Positions 61,897-64,000 of a DNA stretch of 64,000 bases are shown here, piece by piece (within the stretch, counting starts at the first letter, position 1; each line of letters starts with the position of its first letter). The notes under the pieces are model-generated. The model was given only the letters and a program-made list of their open reading frames with translations, ran no database searches and was not told the origin of the DNA. The translations under genes and the position numbers were made by a program. The stretch comes from Ptiloglossa arizonensis. Lineage: Eukaryota > Arthropoda > Insecta > Hymenoptera > Colletidae. The DNA lies in the NCBI RefSeq assembly GCF_051014685.1, contig NW_027479022.1, positions 186,001 through 250,000 of the forward strand, in the 5' to 3' direction.

Positions 61897-63660
61897 CGCG
61901 ATACGTTATACGTTATACGTTATACGTTATACGTTATACGTTATACGTTATACGTCATACGTTATACGTTATACGTTATACGTTATAAGTTATACGTTAT
62001 ACGTTATACGTTATACGTTATACGTTATACGTTATACGTTATACGTTATACGTTATACTTTATACGTTATACGTTATACGTTATACGTTATACGTTATAC
62101 GTTATACGTTATACGTTATACGTTATACTTTATACGTTATACGTTATACGTTATACGTTATACGTTATACGTTATACGTTATACGTTCTACGTTATACGT
62201 TGTACGTTATACGTTATACGTTATACGTTATACGTTACACATTATACGTTATACGTTATACGTTATACATTACATGTTATACGTTATACGCTATACGTTA
62301 TACGTTATACGTTATACGTTATACGTTATACGTTATACGTTATACGTTATACGTTATACGTTATACGTTATACATTACATGTTATACGTTATACGTTATA
62401 CGTTATACGTTATACGTTATACGTTATACGTTATACGTTATACGTTATACGTTATACGTTATACTTTATACGTTATACGTTACAAGTCATAGGTTATACG
62501 TTATACGTTATACGTTATACGTTATACGGTATACGTTGTACGTTATACGTTATACGTTATACGTTATACGTTATACGTTATACGTTATACGTTATACGTT
62601 ATACGTTATACGTTATACTTTATACGTTATACGTTATACGTTATACGTTATACGTTATACGTTATGCGTTATACGTTACCCGTTATACGTCATAGGTTAT
62701 ACGTTATACGTTATACGTTATACGTTATATGTTATTAGTTATACGTTATACGGTATACGTTATACGTTGTACGTTACATGTTATACGTTATACGTTATAC
62801 GTTATACGATATACGTTATACGTTATACGTTATACGTTATACGTTATACTTTGTACGTTATACACTACACGTTACATGTTATACGTTATACATTATACGT
62901 TATATGTTATACGTTATACGTTATACGTTATACGTTATACATTATACGTTATACGTCATAGGTTATACGTTATATGTTATACGTTATACGTTATACGTTA
63001 TACGTCATACGTTATACGTTATACGTTATACGTTATACGTTATACGTTATACGTTATACGTTATACGTTATACGTTATACGTTATACGTTATACGTCATA
63101 CGTTATACGTTATACGTTATACGTTATACGTCATACGTTATACGTTATACGTTGAACGTTATACGTTATACGTAGCATGTAATGCGTCATACGTTTTTCG
63201 TTATTCGTTATACGTTTTTCGTTACAAGTTATACGTTATACGTTATACGTTATACGTCATAGGTTGTACGTTATACGTTATACGTTATACGTTATACATT
63301 ATGCGTTATACGTTCTACGTTATTCGTTATACGTTATACGTTATACGATATACGTTATACGTTATACGTTATACGTTATACGTTATACGTTATACGTTAT
63401 ACGTTATACGTTATACGTTATACGTTATACGTTATACGGTATACGTTGTACGTTATACGTTATACGTTATACGTTATACGTTATACGTTTTTCGTTAGAA
63501 GTTATACGTTATACGTTATACGTTATACGTCATAGGTTATACGTCATACGTTATACGTTATACGTTATACATTATGCGTTATACGTTTTACGTTATTCGT
63601 TATACGTTATACGTTATACGATATACGTTATACGTTATACGTTATACGTTATACGTTATA
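61897..63660 (+). repeat. 1.76-kb higher-order repeat, copy 2
   Basis: This copy is 140 bp (20 units) longer than copy 1. After GAAGTTA at about 63,500 it continues with TACGTCA TAGGTTA TACGTCA and the TACATTA TGCGTTA series, as at 60,141-60,270 (offset 3,388 bp). Copy 1 lacks that stretch and jumps straight to GCGATACG. Confidence 0.85.
63148..63231 (+). repeat. A cassette, right-domain form, fourth copy
   Basis: 1,617-bp partner of the copy at 61531. Confidence 0.88.
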
Positions 63661-64000
63661 CGCGATACGTTATACGTTATACGTTATACGTTATACGTTA
63701 TACGTTATACTTTATACGTCATACGTTATACGTTATACGTTATACGTTATAAGTTATACGTTATACGTTATACGTTATACGTTATACGTTATACGTTATA
63801 CGTTATACGTTATACGTTATACTTTATACGTTATACGTTATACGTTATACGTTATACGTTATACGTTATACGTTATACGTTATACGTTATACTTTATACG
63901 TTATACGTTATACGTTATACGTTATACGTTATACGTTATACGTTATACGTTCTACGTTATACGTTGTACGTTATACGTTATACGTTATACGTTATACGTT
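63661..64000 (+). repeat. 1.6-kb higher-order repeat, copy 3 (cut by window end)
   Basis: A third GCGATACG at 63661 and TACGTTC at 63949 repeat the order of copies 1 and 2 at an offset of 1,764 bp. A private TACTTTA unit precedes TACGTCA near 63,708. The copy continues beyond the window. Confidence 0.85.

Larger units (their letters stand above)
1..64000 (+). repeat. 7-bp satellite array, unit TACGTTA
   Basis: The whole window reads as head-to-tail copies of TACGTTA, about 9,140 units, with no interruption by unique sequence and no inverted segment. The register is the same (unit starts at positions equal to 1 mod 7) at every point checked, including 1, 10025, 32166, 50044 and 63995. Variants are substitutions at every position of the unit, for example TACGTCA, TAGGTTA, TTCGTTA, TACTTTA, TACATTA, TACGGTA and TACGTTG. 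Length changes are whole units only. The consensus is about 29% G+C with one CpG per unit. By analogy with other short-unit arrays it is probably eukaryotic heterochromatic satellite DNA. It is not telomere-like because neither strand is G-rich. No gene, RNA gene, promoter or mobile element is visible anywhere in it. Confidence 0.98.

Noticed and set aside
1..64000. Telomeric repeat
   Set aside because: Seven-base telomere units exist in plants and others, but they are G-rich on one strand. TACGTTA has one G and one C and no G-run.
1..64000. CRISPR array or other prokaryotic repeat system
   Set aside because: There are no unique spacers between repeats; the 'spacers' are more copies of the same 7-bp unit, and no associated genes are present.
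1..64000. TATA boxes or ACGT-core transcription factor sites as promoters
   Set aside because: Both motifs occur in nearly every unit as a consequence of the repeat, so they carry no positional information about a promoter.
1..64000. Inverted segments or hairpin-forming arms at block joins
   Set aside because: All units read TACGTTA on the + strand; I found no run of TAACGTA anywhere in the window.

Overview
This window is one uninterrupted array of a 7-bp tandem repeat, unit TACGTTA on the + strand (TAACGTA on the - strand). It contains no gene, RNA gene, mobile element, CRISPR array or unique DNA that I can support. The array is open at both ends, so its full length is unknown. Arrays this long of a short AT-rich unit (2 of 7 bases G/C) are typical of eukaryotic satellite DNA, meaning heterochromatin or pericentromere-like regions. 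The unit has no G-run, so it does not look telomeric. I do not recognise it as a named satellite and cannot name the organism.

The array has two scales of structure. At the unit scale, nearly all variation is single-base substitution. Whenever I checked the 7-bp register, from position 1 to 63,995, units began at positions equal to 1 mod 7, and every spacing between landmarks was an exact multiple of 7. At the kilobase scale, blocks of distinctive variant units were duplicated in tandem to give nested higher-order repeats (HORs).

Layout: (1) about 1-19.2 kb is a left domain carrying the diverged 84-bp 'A cassette', built by successive duplications with spacings of 1,533, 2,877, 2,569-2,583 and 3,710 bp plus a nested 308-bp repeat. 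(2) About 19.2-27.3 kb is a block of long pure runs with 'C cassettes' and the first 'B cassettes'. (3) 27.3-32.1 kb is a 2.4-kb tandem duplication. (4) 32.1-38.8 kb is a mosaic copied from parts of regions 2 and 3. (5) 38.8-53.3 kb is a nearly identical 7,245-bp tandem pair, probably the youngest large event. (6) 53.3-57.2 kb is a mosaic. (7) 57.2-59.7 kb is a 1,267-bp tandem pair in which the A cassette reappears. (8) 59.7-64 kb holds three head-to-tail copies of a 1.62-1.76-kb block, the last cut by the window end.

Long open reading frames on the + strand (up to 1,143 codons) are a by-product of the repeat. The unit has no stop in any + frame and reads as the heptapeptide YVIRYTL, while the - strand has a TAA every 21 nt in every frame. 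I annotate none of them as genes.
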